A stretch of 64,000 nucleotides of DNA from an uncultured Lacinutrix sp. (GCF_947500325.1 NZ_CANMRQ010000013.1:38257-102256), one strand, 5' to 3'. Positions 1 through 8,402 are shown, counted from the first letter of the stretch. Notes: generated from the letters alone by a model not told the origin. Made by a program: numbers and translations.

Positions 1-737
1 AAAAATCGTTTGGAGATGCACATATTTTAAAAGGTATTAGTGCCACATTTGAAAAAGGTAAAACCAATCTTATTATTGGAACTAGTGGTTCTGGAAAAAC
101 CGTTTTTTTAAAGTGTCTTTTAGGTTTATTTGATTATGAGAAAGGCAGCATCTCTTATGATGGTAAAATATTCTCAGAACTATCTGAAGACAAAAAACGT
201 GATTTAAGAGCAGACATGGGAATGGTTTTTCAAGGTAGTGCACTTTTTGATTCTATGACCATTGCAGAAAATGTTATGTTTCCTTTACGCATGTTTACAA
301 AACAAAGTAAAAGTGAGATGATGGATCGCGTAGATTTTGTTTTAAATCGTGTAAATCTACCTGACGCTCATAAAAAAATGCCAAGCGAAGCTTCTGGTGG
401 TATGCAAAAACGTGTTGCTATTGCAAGGGCAATTGTGAATAAACCAAAATATCTATTTTGTGATGAACCAAACTCCGGTTTAGATCCAAAAACTGCCATT
501 GTTATAGATAATTTAATTAAAGAAATTACGGAAGAATATGAGATTACTACCGTAATAAACTCTCATGACATGAATTCTGTTATGGAAATAGGAGAGAAAA
601 TTGTTTTCTTACGTTATGGCTTAAAAGAATGGGAAGGTTCTAAACACAATATATTTAAAACCGATAACGAAATTGTTACCGATTTTGTCTATTCTTCTAA
701 CCTATTTAGAAAAGTACGTGAAAGCTTAAATAAATAA
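1..737 (+). CDS. ABC transporter ATP-binding protein, MlaF-like (5' truncated by window edge)
   Basis: ATPase subunit of an Mla-type lipid transporter, which in other bacteria moves phospholipids between the outer and inner membrane. The reading frame is open from base 3, so the true start lies outside the window. Walker A GTSGSGKT is at about 81-101, the Q-loop VFQGS just after 224, the ABC signature ASGGMQKR near 393, and Walker B YLFCDEP near 450, followed by the D-loop SGLDP and the switch histidine in INSHD. The QGSALFDSMTIAENV segment is typical of the MlaF/YrbF branch. An MlaE permease gene would be expected upstream, outside the window. Family assignment is good; the transported substrate is inferred from the family. 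Confidence 0.88.
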   Translation, partial: KSFGDAHILKGISATFEKGKTNLIIGTSGSGKTVFLKCLLGLFDYEKGSISYDGKIFSELSEDKKRDLRADMGMVFQGSALFDSMTIAENVMFPLRMFTKQSKSEMMDRVDFVLNRVNLPDAHKKMPSEASGGMQKRVAIARAIVNKPKYLFCDEPNSGLDPKTAIVIDNLIKEITEEYEITTVINSHDMNSVMEIGEKIVFLRYGLKEWEGSKHNIFKTDNEIVTDFVYSSNLFRKVRESLNK

Positions 738-738
738 G

Positions 739-2247
739 TTACTCTCTTTTTATAACAATATCCTTTTTAGTCTTTACGGTTTGTTTTAACCATTGACTTA
801 ATTCTTTTTCCTTAATTGTTTTTAAACTATCACTTAAAGCCGTATTCCATTTTAAACGTGCTACAGATACAGTATCTACTTTTATAAAATCTTTAGATTC
901 TAACATTTTAGCATAACTAAAGAACTCTAAATCTTTAAACCTAATTTTAGCGTCTTTTGCAAGCGCCGTAAATGATATTCCAGTCTTAACGTTAGTTTTT
1001 TGTTCTAGTTGTTTATTTAAATTAGTAACCTCTTCCTGAAGCTCACTTATTTCTTTTTGTAGGCCAGCAATAATATTCTTACTCTTCTTTAATTCCTCCC
1101 GAGTATCTTTATATGCATTTGAAATTAATTCATAACTCTTTGTATCATTACCTTTTAACTTTAGAGCTACATCTCTTAAGTCTGGGTATATAGGATTATT
1201 TTTTATTTCATTTAATAAATCTTGTTTTGTTGCTTCAGTAATTTCATTTAAGAAATTTAATTCGAATATTTTATCATCATAATCTTTATCATGGTCTAAC
1301 AGATTTAAAGCATCATTCCCTTCTATTTCATTTTCTATAAAACGAGCAATTTGATTTTCAAATTTACTTTGCTTATAAACATCTATAAAAGTCATAACAG
1401 CTGGAATCATTACCAATATTGCAAGTATAGAAGCCAATTGAGCGATACGTTTACGTTTTTTAGAATTCGCATATTTAAGCATTGGAAAACGTAACACTTT
1501 CAATACAATAAATGTAGCTAGCGCAATAAATATTGTATTAATAGTAAATAGGTACATTGCTCCTGTGGCATATTTAAATCCGTATTCACCACCTTTTGCT
1601 AAACCAAAACCAACAGTACATAAAGGCGGCATTAATGCTGTCGCAATTGCAACACCAAAAATCACTGAAGCTATTGTACCTTTTTTAGTTCTCGCAATAA
1701 TTAATGCTAAACCTCCAAAAAAGGCTATTAAAACGTCTCTAATATCTGGTTTTGTTCTTGCTAATAATTCTGATGAATCTTCATGTAATGGAAAAAATTT
1801 AAAGAAAAGATAAGCCGTTAATAAACTTAAAATAATCATTACCGCTAAGTTTATTAAAGACTTTTTTAAAGTATCTATATCATTGATAGCTATAGACATA
1901 CCTATACCTAAAATTGGCCCCATTAATGGTGAAATTAACATGGCTCCAATAACTACAGCTGTAGAGTTGGCATTTAAACCAACCGAAGCCACAAATATGG
2001 AACAAATTAAAATCCATGCTGTAGCACCTTTAAAAGGTATATCTGCTTTAATAGCCTCTATTGTAGCATCACGATCTGTATCATGTCTAAAATCTAAAAG
2101 CTCTTTAAAAAAGGTTTTTGTGCTTTCAATAAAACTAACGGCATCTTTTTTTACAGTTTCTTTAGATTGTTTTACTGCTTCGTCCTTTTTTTCTGTTTGG
2201 CTTTTAGCCTGTTCTTCAGAAAAATTAAATTTACTTTCTTCACTCAT
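739..2247 (-). CDS. DUF389 domain membrane protein
   Basis: A 502-residue integral membrane protein. The charged N-terminus (about residues 1-70) precedes a conserved multi-helix block with GAMLISPLMGPILGIGMS near residue 105, the hallmark of DUF389/TIGR00341 proteins, whose function is unknown. After the last helix (about residue 285) comes a long soluble tail with a predicted coiled coil (about 385-420). It lies only 3 bases downstream of the mannose-1-phosphate guanylyltransferase gene and is probably co-transcribed with it. It ends 1 base from the convergent ABC ATPase gene, with no obvious terminator between them. Confidence 0.85.
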   Translation of the reverse strand: MSEESKFNFSEEQAKSQTEKKDEAVKQSKETVKKDAVSFIESTKTFFKELLDFRHDTDRDATIEAIKADIPFKGATAWILICSIFVASVGLNANSTAVVIGAMLISPLMGPILGIGMSIAINDIDTLKKSLINLAVMIILSLLTAYLFFKFFPLHEDSSELLARTKPDIRDVLIAFFGGLALIIARTKKGTIASVIFGVAIATALMPPLCTVGFGLAKGGEYGFKYATGAMYLFTINTIFIALATFIVLKVLRFPMLKYANSKKRKRIAQLASILAILVMIPAVMTFIDVYKQSKFENQIARFIENEIEGNDALNLLDHDKDYDDKIFELNFLNEITEATKQDLLNEIKNNPIYPDLRDVALKLKGNDTKSYELISNAYKDTREELKKSKNIIAGLQKEISELQEEVTNLNKQLEQKTNVKTGISFTALAKDAKIRFKDLEFFSYAKMLESKDFIKVDTVSVARLKWNTALSDSLKTIKEKELSQWLKQTVKTKKDIVIKRE

Positions 2248-2250
2248 ATT

Positions 2251-3330
2251 TTAACCATATTGCTCTCCAAACTTCTCTTTTACTTGTTGGAGTACTTTTT
2301 TAATATCTTGTTCTTTTGTTTTAGGATAGATTAATAACACCTCATCTTTATCTACAATTATATAATCTTCTAAGCCATCAATGACAACTATTTTATCACT
2401 TTTGGTGCGTATCATATTTCCCGAAGCATCTTCAGTAAGTGTTCTTGCATTTACAACTGCATTATTATCATTATCCTTATCTAACTTATCATATAAACTA
2501 CCCCAAGTACCTAGATCATTCCAGTCAAATGTCGCTGGTAGTACATATACATTTTGCGACTTTTCCATAATGGCATAATCCACAGAAACATTTTCTGCTT
2601 TACCATAATTATCTCTAATAAAATCGTCTTCAAAATCTGTATTATAGACTGCAATACCATTTTCAAAAAGTAAAAATAATTCTGGCTGATTATTTTTAAA
2701 TGCTTTCAAAACACTTTTTACACTCCATATAAAAATACCAGCATTCCATAAAAAATTACCTTGCGCAATAAAATCTTTTGCAGTTTCATAATCTGGTTTT
2801 TCTCTAAATTGATTTACTGCTTTAATAGTTTCATTGGTGTTTTTATCAAATTCAATATAACCATATCCTGTATTTGGAAAAGTAGGCTTTATACCCAAAG
2901 TCATTAATGCCTCACTTTTAGAACAAAAATTAAAAGCGTCCTGTACATTATCGCTAAATGCTTTTTCATCTTCTATCCAATGATCGCTAGGTGCCACAAT
3001 CATAACCGCATCTGGATTCTCTTTTTGTATTTTTAATGAGGCGTATAAAATACATGGCGCCGTATTACGCATTGCTGGTTCTAAAACAACTTGTCGTTTA
3101 GTAACACCTGGCAATTGTTCAAAAACCAAATCATTATAGCGTTCGTTAGTTAAAATAAAAATGTTTTCTTGAGGAATAAGATTTGCTAAACGTTTAAATG
3201 TTTTTTGAATAAGCGTATCTCCTGTTCCTAACATATCATGAAACTGTTTAGGAAAATCTTGAGTACTCACTGGCCAAAAACGTGATCCTACGCCTCCAGC
3301 CATTAATATTGCATAATAATTTTTATTCAT
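2251..3330 (-). CDS. manC: Mannose-1-phosphate guanylyltransferase
   Basis: Makes GDP-mannose from mannose-1-phosphate and GTP in the cytoplasm, for polysaccharide and glycan synthesis. The N-terminus carries the nucleotidyltransferase signature GGVGSRFWPVS followed by FPKQF; VAPSDHWI gives the metal-binding Asp region, and FREKPD matches the conserved product-binding motif. The length, 359 residues, fits the single-domain class without the fused isomerase (type II PMI) found in longer ManC/AlgA proteins. It shares a transcript direction and tight spacing with the DUF389 gene downstream. The symbol manC is by family; paralogues may exist elsewhere. Confidence 0.9.
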   Translation of the reverse strand: MNKNYYAILMAGGVGSRFWPVSTQDFPKQFHDMLGTGDTLIQKTFKRLANLIPQENIFILTNERYNDLVFEQLPGVTKRQVVLEPAMRNTAPCILYASLKIQKENPDAVMIVAPSDHWIEDEKAFSDNVQDAFNFCSKSEALMTLGIKPTFPNTGYGYIEFDKNTNETIKAVNQFREKPDYETAKDFIAQGNFLWNAGIFIWSVKSVLKAFKNNQPELFLLFENGIAVYNTDFEDDFIRDNYGKAENVSVDYAIMEKSQNVYVLPATFDWNDLGTWGSLYDKLDKDNDNNAVVNARTLTEDASGNMIRTKSDKIVVIDGLEDYIIVDKDEVLLIYPKTKEQDIKKVLQQVKEKFGEQYG

Positions 3331-3413
3331 ATTTTTTTGTTATTGCAAGACCTTAATCTACTCAATATCTTAATTTCTATTAGTTTGACTCTCTATTGCA
3401 CAAAGTGTTACAG

Positions 3414-4043
3414 CTATTTTTTGTTAACAACAATCTCGCTTTCATGAGAACGTATTAATTCTACTTCTGCATTGGGACTAAAAAGATACACTTTTCCTGT
3501 TTTAATCTCAACACATTCGTAACGTTTTACTCGTTTTTTTACTTTTTTAAAAACTTTATTATTTCTAAACTTGAATGCTTCTTCGTATGGTATTTCAAAA
3601 ATGTAGTTTTTATTGTTAGGTGCATCAAACTGTTTTAAAGCTAAAGCTAATTTCGCATCTGTATCACTACTAGCCTTAGGATTTCTAAAATGATTCGCTA
3701 AAAGGGGCAAAATAGTCGATGGAAATACTTCTGGGTTAATAAAAGGTAGCATTAAATGTTGAAATGTTCGTTTCCACTCCATCCCATGAGGCTTTATAAA
3801 TTTGCCATAATGTTTATAGGCTTCAAAATGTGCTATTTCATGAATAAGAGTAATTAAAAAACGATAGCGATTTAAGTTTTCATTTATAGTAATTTGATGT
3901 TTACCATTTGGTAAGGCTTTATAATCACCATGTCGTGTTTTACGTTCTTTTTTTACCAAAACAACTAAATTATCGTATTTTAATAATTGTAAAACTTGAG
4001 GTATTGCTGCTTCTGGAATATGCTTATGTAAGGTGTTTTGCAT
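3414..4043 (-). CDS. SprT-like zinc metalloprotease domain protein
   Basis: A 209-residue protein with the SprT/Spartan metallopeptidase signature: LITLIHEIAHFEA carries the HExxH zinc motif (about residues 87-91), with another His downstream in KPHGMEWKRTF as probable third ligand. The C-terminus is basic (FKKVKKRVKRYECVEI), resembling the nucleic-acid or zinc-ribbon-like tail seen in this family, though it lacks a clear four-cysteine ribbon. Bacterial SprT-like proteins are poorly characterised; eukaryotic Spartan cuts DNA-protein crosslinks. It stands about 80 bases upstream of manC on the same strand. Confidence 0.82.
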   Translation of the reverse strand: MQNTLHKHIPEAAIPQVLQLLKYDNLVVLVKKERKTRHGDYKALPNGKHQITINENLNRYRFLITLIHEIAHFEAYKHYGKFIKPHGMEWKRTFQHLMLPFINPEVFPSTILPLLANHFRNPKASSDTDAKLALALKQFDAPNNKNYIFEIPYEEAFKFRNNKVFKKVKKRVKRYECVEIKTGKVYLFSPNAEVELIRSHESEIVVNKK

Positions 4044-4280
4044 TGGTACAAAAATAAGAGAAAGTGATTTGTTTACAATGCTATTTCAATATTAATACGA
4101 TTTTACTATTATCTGTTACGTTATTAAACAGTAAATAAAAACCATTTGCTACCAATTAGTATTAATATAATTTCACCCCAAACAATTAAGCTAATTGAAT
4201 GAGGTGAATAAGATTGATTAATAGCGTGTAAAATTTAGCGCTAAGTTTAGACTAAATAAGTCCTTATCCTATTTTTATTA

Positions 4281-4298
4281 GGGTAGTTTTTCCCACCC
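4281..4298 (+). promoter_or_regulatory. 18-bp motif shared with 63736-63753
   Basis: GGGTAGTTTTTCCCACCC, with flanks making an inverted repeat (TAGGGT, 10-base spacer, ACCCTA). The identical 18 bases occur at 63736-63753. The right half is echoed at 4416-4431 (TTTTTTCCTACCCTAA), about 28 bases upstream of the putative -7 element 4460-4467, a position suited to an activator. Probably a transcription-factor site; the cognate factor is not shown by sequence, but the LuxR-type regulator encoded in the downstream operon is an obvious candidate. Confidence 0.5.
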
Positions 4299-4459
4299 TA
4301 AATTATTGAAAGAGGTTAATAAGTAGTAAATCAATAATTTTTTAAACATAAAAACTTACTAAGAATAAGACAGCTAATAATCGGTAGTATTTAATATTTC
4401 ATACTTCATTCATACTTTTTTCCTACCCTAATTATTAACTAATTCATTAAAACTCAAAT

Positions 4460-4467
4460 TAAATTTG
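4460..4467 (+). promoter_or_regulatory. Putative -7 promoter element of the 4503-7679 operon
   Basis: TAAATTTG fits the Bacteroidota -7 consensus TAnnTTTG, 35 bases before the start codon at 4503. No good TTTG -33 element precedes it; instead the half-site 4416-4431 sits upstream, consistent with an activator-dependent promoter (inference). Confidence 0.4.
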
Positions 4468-4502
4468 CTTTCAAAGTAATTATTAATATTAATTTTATCA
4501 AT

Positions 4503-5465
4503 ATGAAAAAAAGCACATTTTTATTATTCGTTTTACTTGTAAGTAGCAGCTTTACCTTTTCTCAAGTGAAAAAAGACTCTTTAAATGACAACTATATCTA
4601 TCCACCGGAATCTCAGGGTAGTTTCACACCAAAAGAGAGCTGGAAGATTCATAGAGCTGCTTACATTAAGCAGTTAAAAGCAAAAGGCTTAACAGATAAT
4701 GAATTTAACATAAAACTTATTAGTTATGAAAAACAGAAAGAAGAGTTTTTAGCCAAAGTAAAAGAACAACATAGAATAGCTGAAATACAGAGAAAAAAAG
4801 CTAATAAACAAAGGGCATTAGCTGCTATAGAAAGAAAAAAAGCTGATAAACAAAGAAAACTCGCTGTTATCCAGAGAAAAAAAGCTGATGAATTAAGGAA
4901 GTTAGCAGATATTGAAAGAAAAAAAGCTGATGAACAAAGAGTAAAGAGTGGAATACAAAGACTAAAAACTATTGAGCTAATAAAGCAAGCTAACATTGAA
5001 AGAGCAAAAGCTGATAAGCAAAGAAAATTAGCTGAAATTCAAAGAATAAAGGCTGAAAAAGAAAGAAAAAAAGCTCAAGAATGGAGAAAGAATGCTGAAA
5101 ATATTCTAACAAAAAATATAACACTCTCAAAGCAATCTAACAATAGTAGCAAACCTATACTTTTTAAAGTCACTTCTAAAACAACATTACGCATTGGCAT
5201 AAGAGCAAATATTAGCTCGGGAACTGCTTTAATTGAAATCTATAACCCTGAAGGAACCAAAGAAGGAGAACTATCATTAAAGTTCAATTCACAATCGATT
5301 TCAAACCAAGAGAAAGAAGCGTTAGAATATACCTCGGGAGCTTTTGATAAAACAATTCCAGATGCTAAAGTTGGAGATTGGAAAATAAAAATTTCTTCCT
5401 ATGAATCTGAAGGTAATGTGGCTATGTCTGTTTCTAAATATATAAAACCAACTATGAATGAATAA
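4503..5465 (+). CDS. Secreted protein with seven 14-residue coiled-coil repeats
   Basis: A 320-residue protein of unknown function. Residues 1-20 form a Sec signal peptide (cleavage probably after TFS). Residues 93-190 are seven tandem 14-residue units of the pattern AxIxRKKADxQRKL, two heptads each, so a long highly charged coiled coil is expected. The last 100 residues look like a compact beta-rich domain (FKVTSKTTLRIGIRANISSG ... VGDWKIKISS), resembling a pre-peptidase-like or C2-like sandwich. It is first in an operon: its stop overlaps the LuxR-type regulator start by 8 bases. It is likely periplasmic and could signal to or scaffold the regulator; that role is inferred only from the operon. 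Confidence 0.75.
   Translation: MKKSTFLLFVLLVSSSFTFSQVKKDSLNDNYIYPPESQGSFTPKESWKIHRAAYIKQLKAKGLTDNEFNIKLISYEKQKEEFLAKVKEQHRIAEIQRKKANKQRALAAIERKKADKQRKLAVIQRKKADELRKLADIERKKADEQRVKSGIQRLKTIELIKQANIERAKADKQRKLAEIQRIKAEKERKKAQEWRKNAENILTKNITLSKQSNNSSKPILFKVTSKTTLRIGIRANISSGTALIEIYNPEGTKEGELSLKFNSQSISNQEKEALEYTSGAFDKTIPDAKVGDWKIKISSYESEGNVAMSVSKYIKPTMNE
4779..5072 (+). repeat. Seven 42-bp coding repeats
   Basis: Direct repeats within the preceding gene encoding the seven 14-residue heptad pairs (residues 93-190). Units 1-4 and 6-7 keep the IxRxKAxxxR core; unit 5 (IQRLKTIELIKQ) is degenerate. They indicate growth by in-frame duplication. Confidence 0.8.
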
Positions 5466-6465
5466 AATATTAAAAAACACTTTAGTCATTCTAGTTCTAA
5501 TATTATGTAGTCAAACTAAAGTGTTTTCTAAAAATACTGGTCAAATATCAGGCAAATTGATATTAGATGATACTTGGGAAAGAAAAATATATGTATCATA
5601 CATTAAAACATTTGAGAAAGAATACGCTGTTTCTAATGATATTATAATTACAAGCGCAATTATTGACAGTCTTGGTTACTTCAAAATTGATTTAACCAAG
5701 GTTCCAGATAAATGGTCATTATTACGCTTACACGTTGTTAAAAAAGATGTTTCGCCAAACTCTTTAATTATTGGTAGTAGCGACGAAAACTTTATATTCT
5801 TAATAGCGCAACGAGATTCTAAAATAGAACTATTCAATACAGAAGGCATACCAATATTCTTAAATACAAGAATTGAAGGAGCTAACTATATGAAAACCTT
5901 TAACCACATTAAAAACTTATCTAATTACCCAAACTCCATAGACTATGAAAACTCTATAATAGAAAAAGAATTTATAAAGGAGGTCGTTTCAGAAAAACTG
6001 AAAGTGGTAGCAGATACGAGCTCAAATTCTTTGGTTTCGCTTTATGCTATATACCATATTGATTTTCAAACAGATTACTTAAAAAACCCAGAATTTTACA
6101 AAACTTATTTATCTAAATGGAAAAACGAAAACAGTTCTTATTTTAAATCTTTTCGACAACAACTTCCGTTTAATAATGGCTCTACAAATAATAAAAATAT
6201 AAACTACATTATTATTTTAATCATTACAATTAGTATCCTTTTTATAAGCCTCTTAATTTATTTTAAAAAGAAGAATCAAAACATTAAAAAATTAAGTGTT
6301 CAAGAACGAAAAATATTCAATTTAATACGAAATGGGTTGACTAATAAAGAAATATCTGCTGAATGTAATATTGAATTATCTACAGTAAAATCGCATGTTG
6401 GTAGTATTTATTCTAAATTAAAAATAAAATCTAGAAAAGAGGCAATACATTTAAAAACCAAATAA
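5458..6465 (+). CDS. Membrane-bound LuxR-type transcriptional regulator
   Basis: A 335-residue protein with an unusual layout: signal/anchor at residues 6-24, a periplasmic region of about 220 residues beginning with a beta-rich segment (GQISGKLIL...) similar to the DUF4369-type N-domains of Bacteroidota thioredoxin-like proteins, one transmembrane helix at about 248-269, then a cytoplasmic LuxR/GerE helix-turn-helix (about 279-335; LTNKEISAECNIELSTVKSHV holds the recognition helix). It would bind DNA at the membrane in response to a periplasmic signal. It overlaps the coiled-coil gene by 8 bases and is 2 bases from the thioredoxin gene, so one transcript is very likely. It may act on the 18-bp motif upstream of its own operon (inference). 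Confidence 0.85.
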   Translation: MNKILKNTLVILVLILCSQTKVFSKNTGQISGKLILDDTWERKIYVSYIKTFEKEYAVSNDIIITSAIIDSLGYFKIDLTKVPDKWSLLRLHVVKKDVSPNSLIIGSSDENFIFLIAQRDSKIELFNTEGIPIFLNTRIEGANYMKTFNHIKNLSNYPNSIDYENSIIEKEFIKEVVSEKLKVVADTSSNSLVSLYAIYHIDFQTDYLKNPEFYKTYLSKWKNENSSYFKSFRQQLPFNNGSTNNKNINYIIILIITISILFISLLIYFKKKNQNIKKLSVQERKIFNLIRNGLTNKEISAECNIELSTVKSHVGSIYSKLKIKSRKEAIHLKTK

Positions 6466-6467
6466 TT

Positions 6468-7679
6468 TTGAAAACTATAAAATTAATCGTTTTAACCTTA
6501 TTATTACTCGGTTGTAAAAACGAAAAAGGACCATCTAAAAACAACTTGAGCTCTATTGAGCAAGGTTTAATAATTATTGACCAAGACTACAATAAAGCCA
6601 TAGAAGTAGCATCACTACAAGATAAATTAATTTTTATCGACTTTTATACAACATGGTGTGCTCCGTGTAAGAAATTGGACAAATTAATCTTTCAAAACGA
6701 TTCTATTAAGCAGGTTCTTGGAAAGGATTTTATTCTTTTAAAATACAATGCAGAAAATGACAGTATTTTTCATCTGTCCAAAAAACATCATGTAAGTAGT
6801 TATCCAACAGGGCTTATTATTAATAAAAAAGGATATGTTTTAAATAGGAAATACGGTTTTCCAGGAGTAGACTTTCAATCGTTAAATAAAAACGTATTAG
6901 AGTTCACAAATAATGGTATTGAATTAAATAGAAAAAATAAAATATTAAAAGGATATTCTAATAAGATTGAGGTATCTAAATACCCGAAGTTTTATGTTGA
7001 TTATATAGATCGAACTAATACTAGAATCAATCCTCTAGAGATTAATGAATATTTAAAAACTGAAAAAGATATTTTTTCAGAAGAATATTTTTCAACTTTA
7101 ATATACTTCGCTAAGGAATCTACAAATGATATCGCAGAAACTATTCTAAAAAACAGAGATAAATATTTAACCCTTTACGGCAAAACCGATGTTGAAATAA
7201 TGATGTATTTTTTAACGTCAAGTAAATTTGACCAAGCAATATCAGAAAAAAGTCAAAGTAAATATGACGCTGCTGTTATCTATGCGAAAGCTGGATTAAG
7301 CAAAAAATGGACAGACGATATTCTACCTTCTTTTGAAAAAGACTTTTTAAAGGCTCAAAACAAATGGGACAAGGTTTTTGAAATTAATAAAAATTTAAAA
7401 AGCAAAGGTGAGTTTAATAACGAATATGTTAACCATTTTTGTTGGCAAGTTTATGAAGATTGCGAGAATCAAGAGATTATAAAAGAATGTCTTAAATGGA
7501 TGAAAGTGGTTATAAAAGAAGAACCTACCTATTCCTATTTAGACACTTATGCTTATTTAATGTACAAATCTGGAGATAAAAAAGAAGCAAAAAAAATTGC
7601 TCTATTGGCGATAGAAACTGCCAAAAAGAAAGAAGAGAATACTGAAAGCATGGAAAAACTGATTAAAATGATTAGTTAA
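6468..7679 (+). CDS. Thioredoxin-fold lipoprotein
   Basis: A 403-residue predicted lipoprotein (lipobox LLLGC, Cys16). A thioredoxin domain follows, with the redox motif WCAPC (Cys64/Cys67) and the cis-proline loop SSYPTG near residue 112. The remaining ~250 residues are helical and TPR-like, ending in a segment resembling tetratricopeptide units (SYLDTYAYLMYKSGDKKEA). It probably works as a periplasmic thiol reductase or disulfide sensor. The start codon is TTG at 6468, chosen because it gives the complete lipoprotein signal and sits 2 bases after the regulator stop. It is the last gene of the operon and may supply or sense the redox state read by the membrane regulator (inference). Confidence 0.82.
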   Translation: MKTIKLIVLTLLLLGCKNEKGPSKNNLSSIEQGLIIIDQDYNKAIEVASLQDKLIFIDFYTTWCAPCKKLDKLIFQNDSIKQVLGKDFILLKYNAENDSIFHLSKKHHVSSYPTGLIINKKGYVLNRKYGFPGVDFQSLNKNVLEFTNNGIELNRKNKILKGYSNKIEVSKYPKFYVDYIDRTNTRINPLEINEYLKTEKDIFSEEYFSTLIYFAKESTNDIAETILKNRDKYLTLYGKTDVEIMMYFLTSSKFDQAISEKSQSKYDAAVIYAKAGLSKKWTDDILPSFEKDFLKAQNKWDKVFEINKNLKSKGEFNNEYVNHFCWQVYEDCENQEIIKECLKWMKVVIKEEPTYSYLDTYAYLMYKSGDKKEAKKIALLAIETAKKKEENTESMEKLIKMIS

Positions 7680-7754
7680 CTAGGTGATTAAATTCATTTA
7701 TTCAATCTAGAACAAACAAACTAAATTCATAGTATTCTTTTTTATTTAATATTT

Positions 7755-7767
7755 GATTAGACTAATC
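7755..7767. promoter_or_regulatory. Palindrome upstream of the Crp/Fnr-like gene
   Basis: GATTAGACTAATC is a perfect inverted repeat of 6-base arms, 57 bases before the first coding codon of the Crp/Fnr-like frame. It overlaps a TTTG at 7752-7755. Its size and position suit a regulator operator, possibly autoregulatory; no experimental link. Confidence 0.35.
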
Positions 7768-7823
7768 CAACCACTAATTAAATAAAACTATATATTACAT
7801 AATTGAGTAAAAACAATTAAAAA

Positions 7824-8402
7824 ATCGAAACATTAAAATACATACTAAACAAGTTTCTTCCTATAGAAGAAAATGATTGGGAGGCAATAAAACCTTATTT
7901 AAGAATTGTTCAATTTAATGAAAATGAGCAATTACTAAATCCTCCCAATATATGCGATTTCATTGCCTTTATTAAATCTGGTTCAATAAGATCTTATCAT
8001 AGAGACGATAATCTTATTGAAACCAATCTTTTACTAAAATCTGAAAACGAATTTATTACAGATTACGAAAGTTTTATAAGCCAAAAGCCATCAACATTAT
8101 GGATTCAATCTATTGAAAAAGCTGAGGTCATTTTATTAGACAGAACTGGACTACATTCACTTTACGAAACTTCTTTCTATTGGAATACATTTGGTAGAAT
8201 TATGAGTGAACAAATTTTTATAAACAGTAAACGTAGAACAGAACAACTGTTATTTTTAGCGCCTAAAGACAGGTATTTATTACTCTTAAAAGAGCAACCT
8301 AACTTTTTTCAAAAATACGCATTGAAACACATTGCTAGCTATTTAGGTATAACACCACAATCTTTAAGTAGGATTAGAAATCAACTTTCTAAAAAACATT
8401 AA
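7824..8402 (+). CDS. Crp/Fnr-family regulator with non-canonical (ATC) start or lost start codon
   Basis: An open frame runs from the stop TAA at 7818-7820 to the stop at 8402. It encodes about 192 residues, the normal length for Bacteroidota Crp/Fnr-like regulators. The N-terminal cyclic-nucleotide-binding-like domain has the typical opening (IEENDWEAIKPYLRIVQFNENEQLL) and the phrase FIKSGSIRSYH. The C-terminal helix-turn-helix (LKHIASYLGITPQSLSRIRNQL) is intact. The first in-frame ATG is only at 8202, in the linker before the HTH, so conventional gene calling gives a meaningless 66-residue stub. The frame most naturally begins IETLKYILNKF with ATC at 7824 where relatives have Met. Either an ATC start is used, or a point change or sequencing error has removed ATG. 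A DUF3995 gene follows. Confidence 0.75.
   Translation: METLKYILNKFLPIEENDWEAIKPYLRIVQFNENEQLLNPPNICDFIAFIKSGSIRSYHRDDNLIETNLLLKSENEFITDYESFISQKPSTLWIQSIEKAEVILLDRTGLHSLYETSFYWNTFGRIMSEQIFINSKRRTEQLLFLAPKDRYLLLLKEQPNFFQKYALKHIASYLGITPQSLSRIRNQLSKKH

Larger units (their letters stand above)
4044..4502. other. 459-base intergenic region with regulatory structure
   Basis: AT-rich region between the divergent SprT-like gene and the coiled-coil/LuxR operon. No credible coding frame was seen. It contains a nested inverted repeat (TTCACC 4172-4177 with GGTGAA 4203-4208 around the palindrome CAATTA-AGC-TAATTG at 4183-4197), an 18-bp motif at 4281-4298, a degenerate half copy of it at 4416-4431, and a -7-type element TAAATTTG at 4460-4467 just before the operon. 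Confidence 0.6.

Noticed and set aside
1565..2254. Plus-strand frames opposite the DUF389 gene
   Set aside because: Antisense shadows of a membrane-protein gene whose minus-strand reading has a clear family match.
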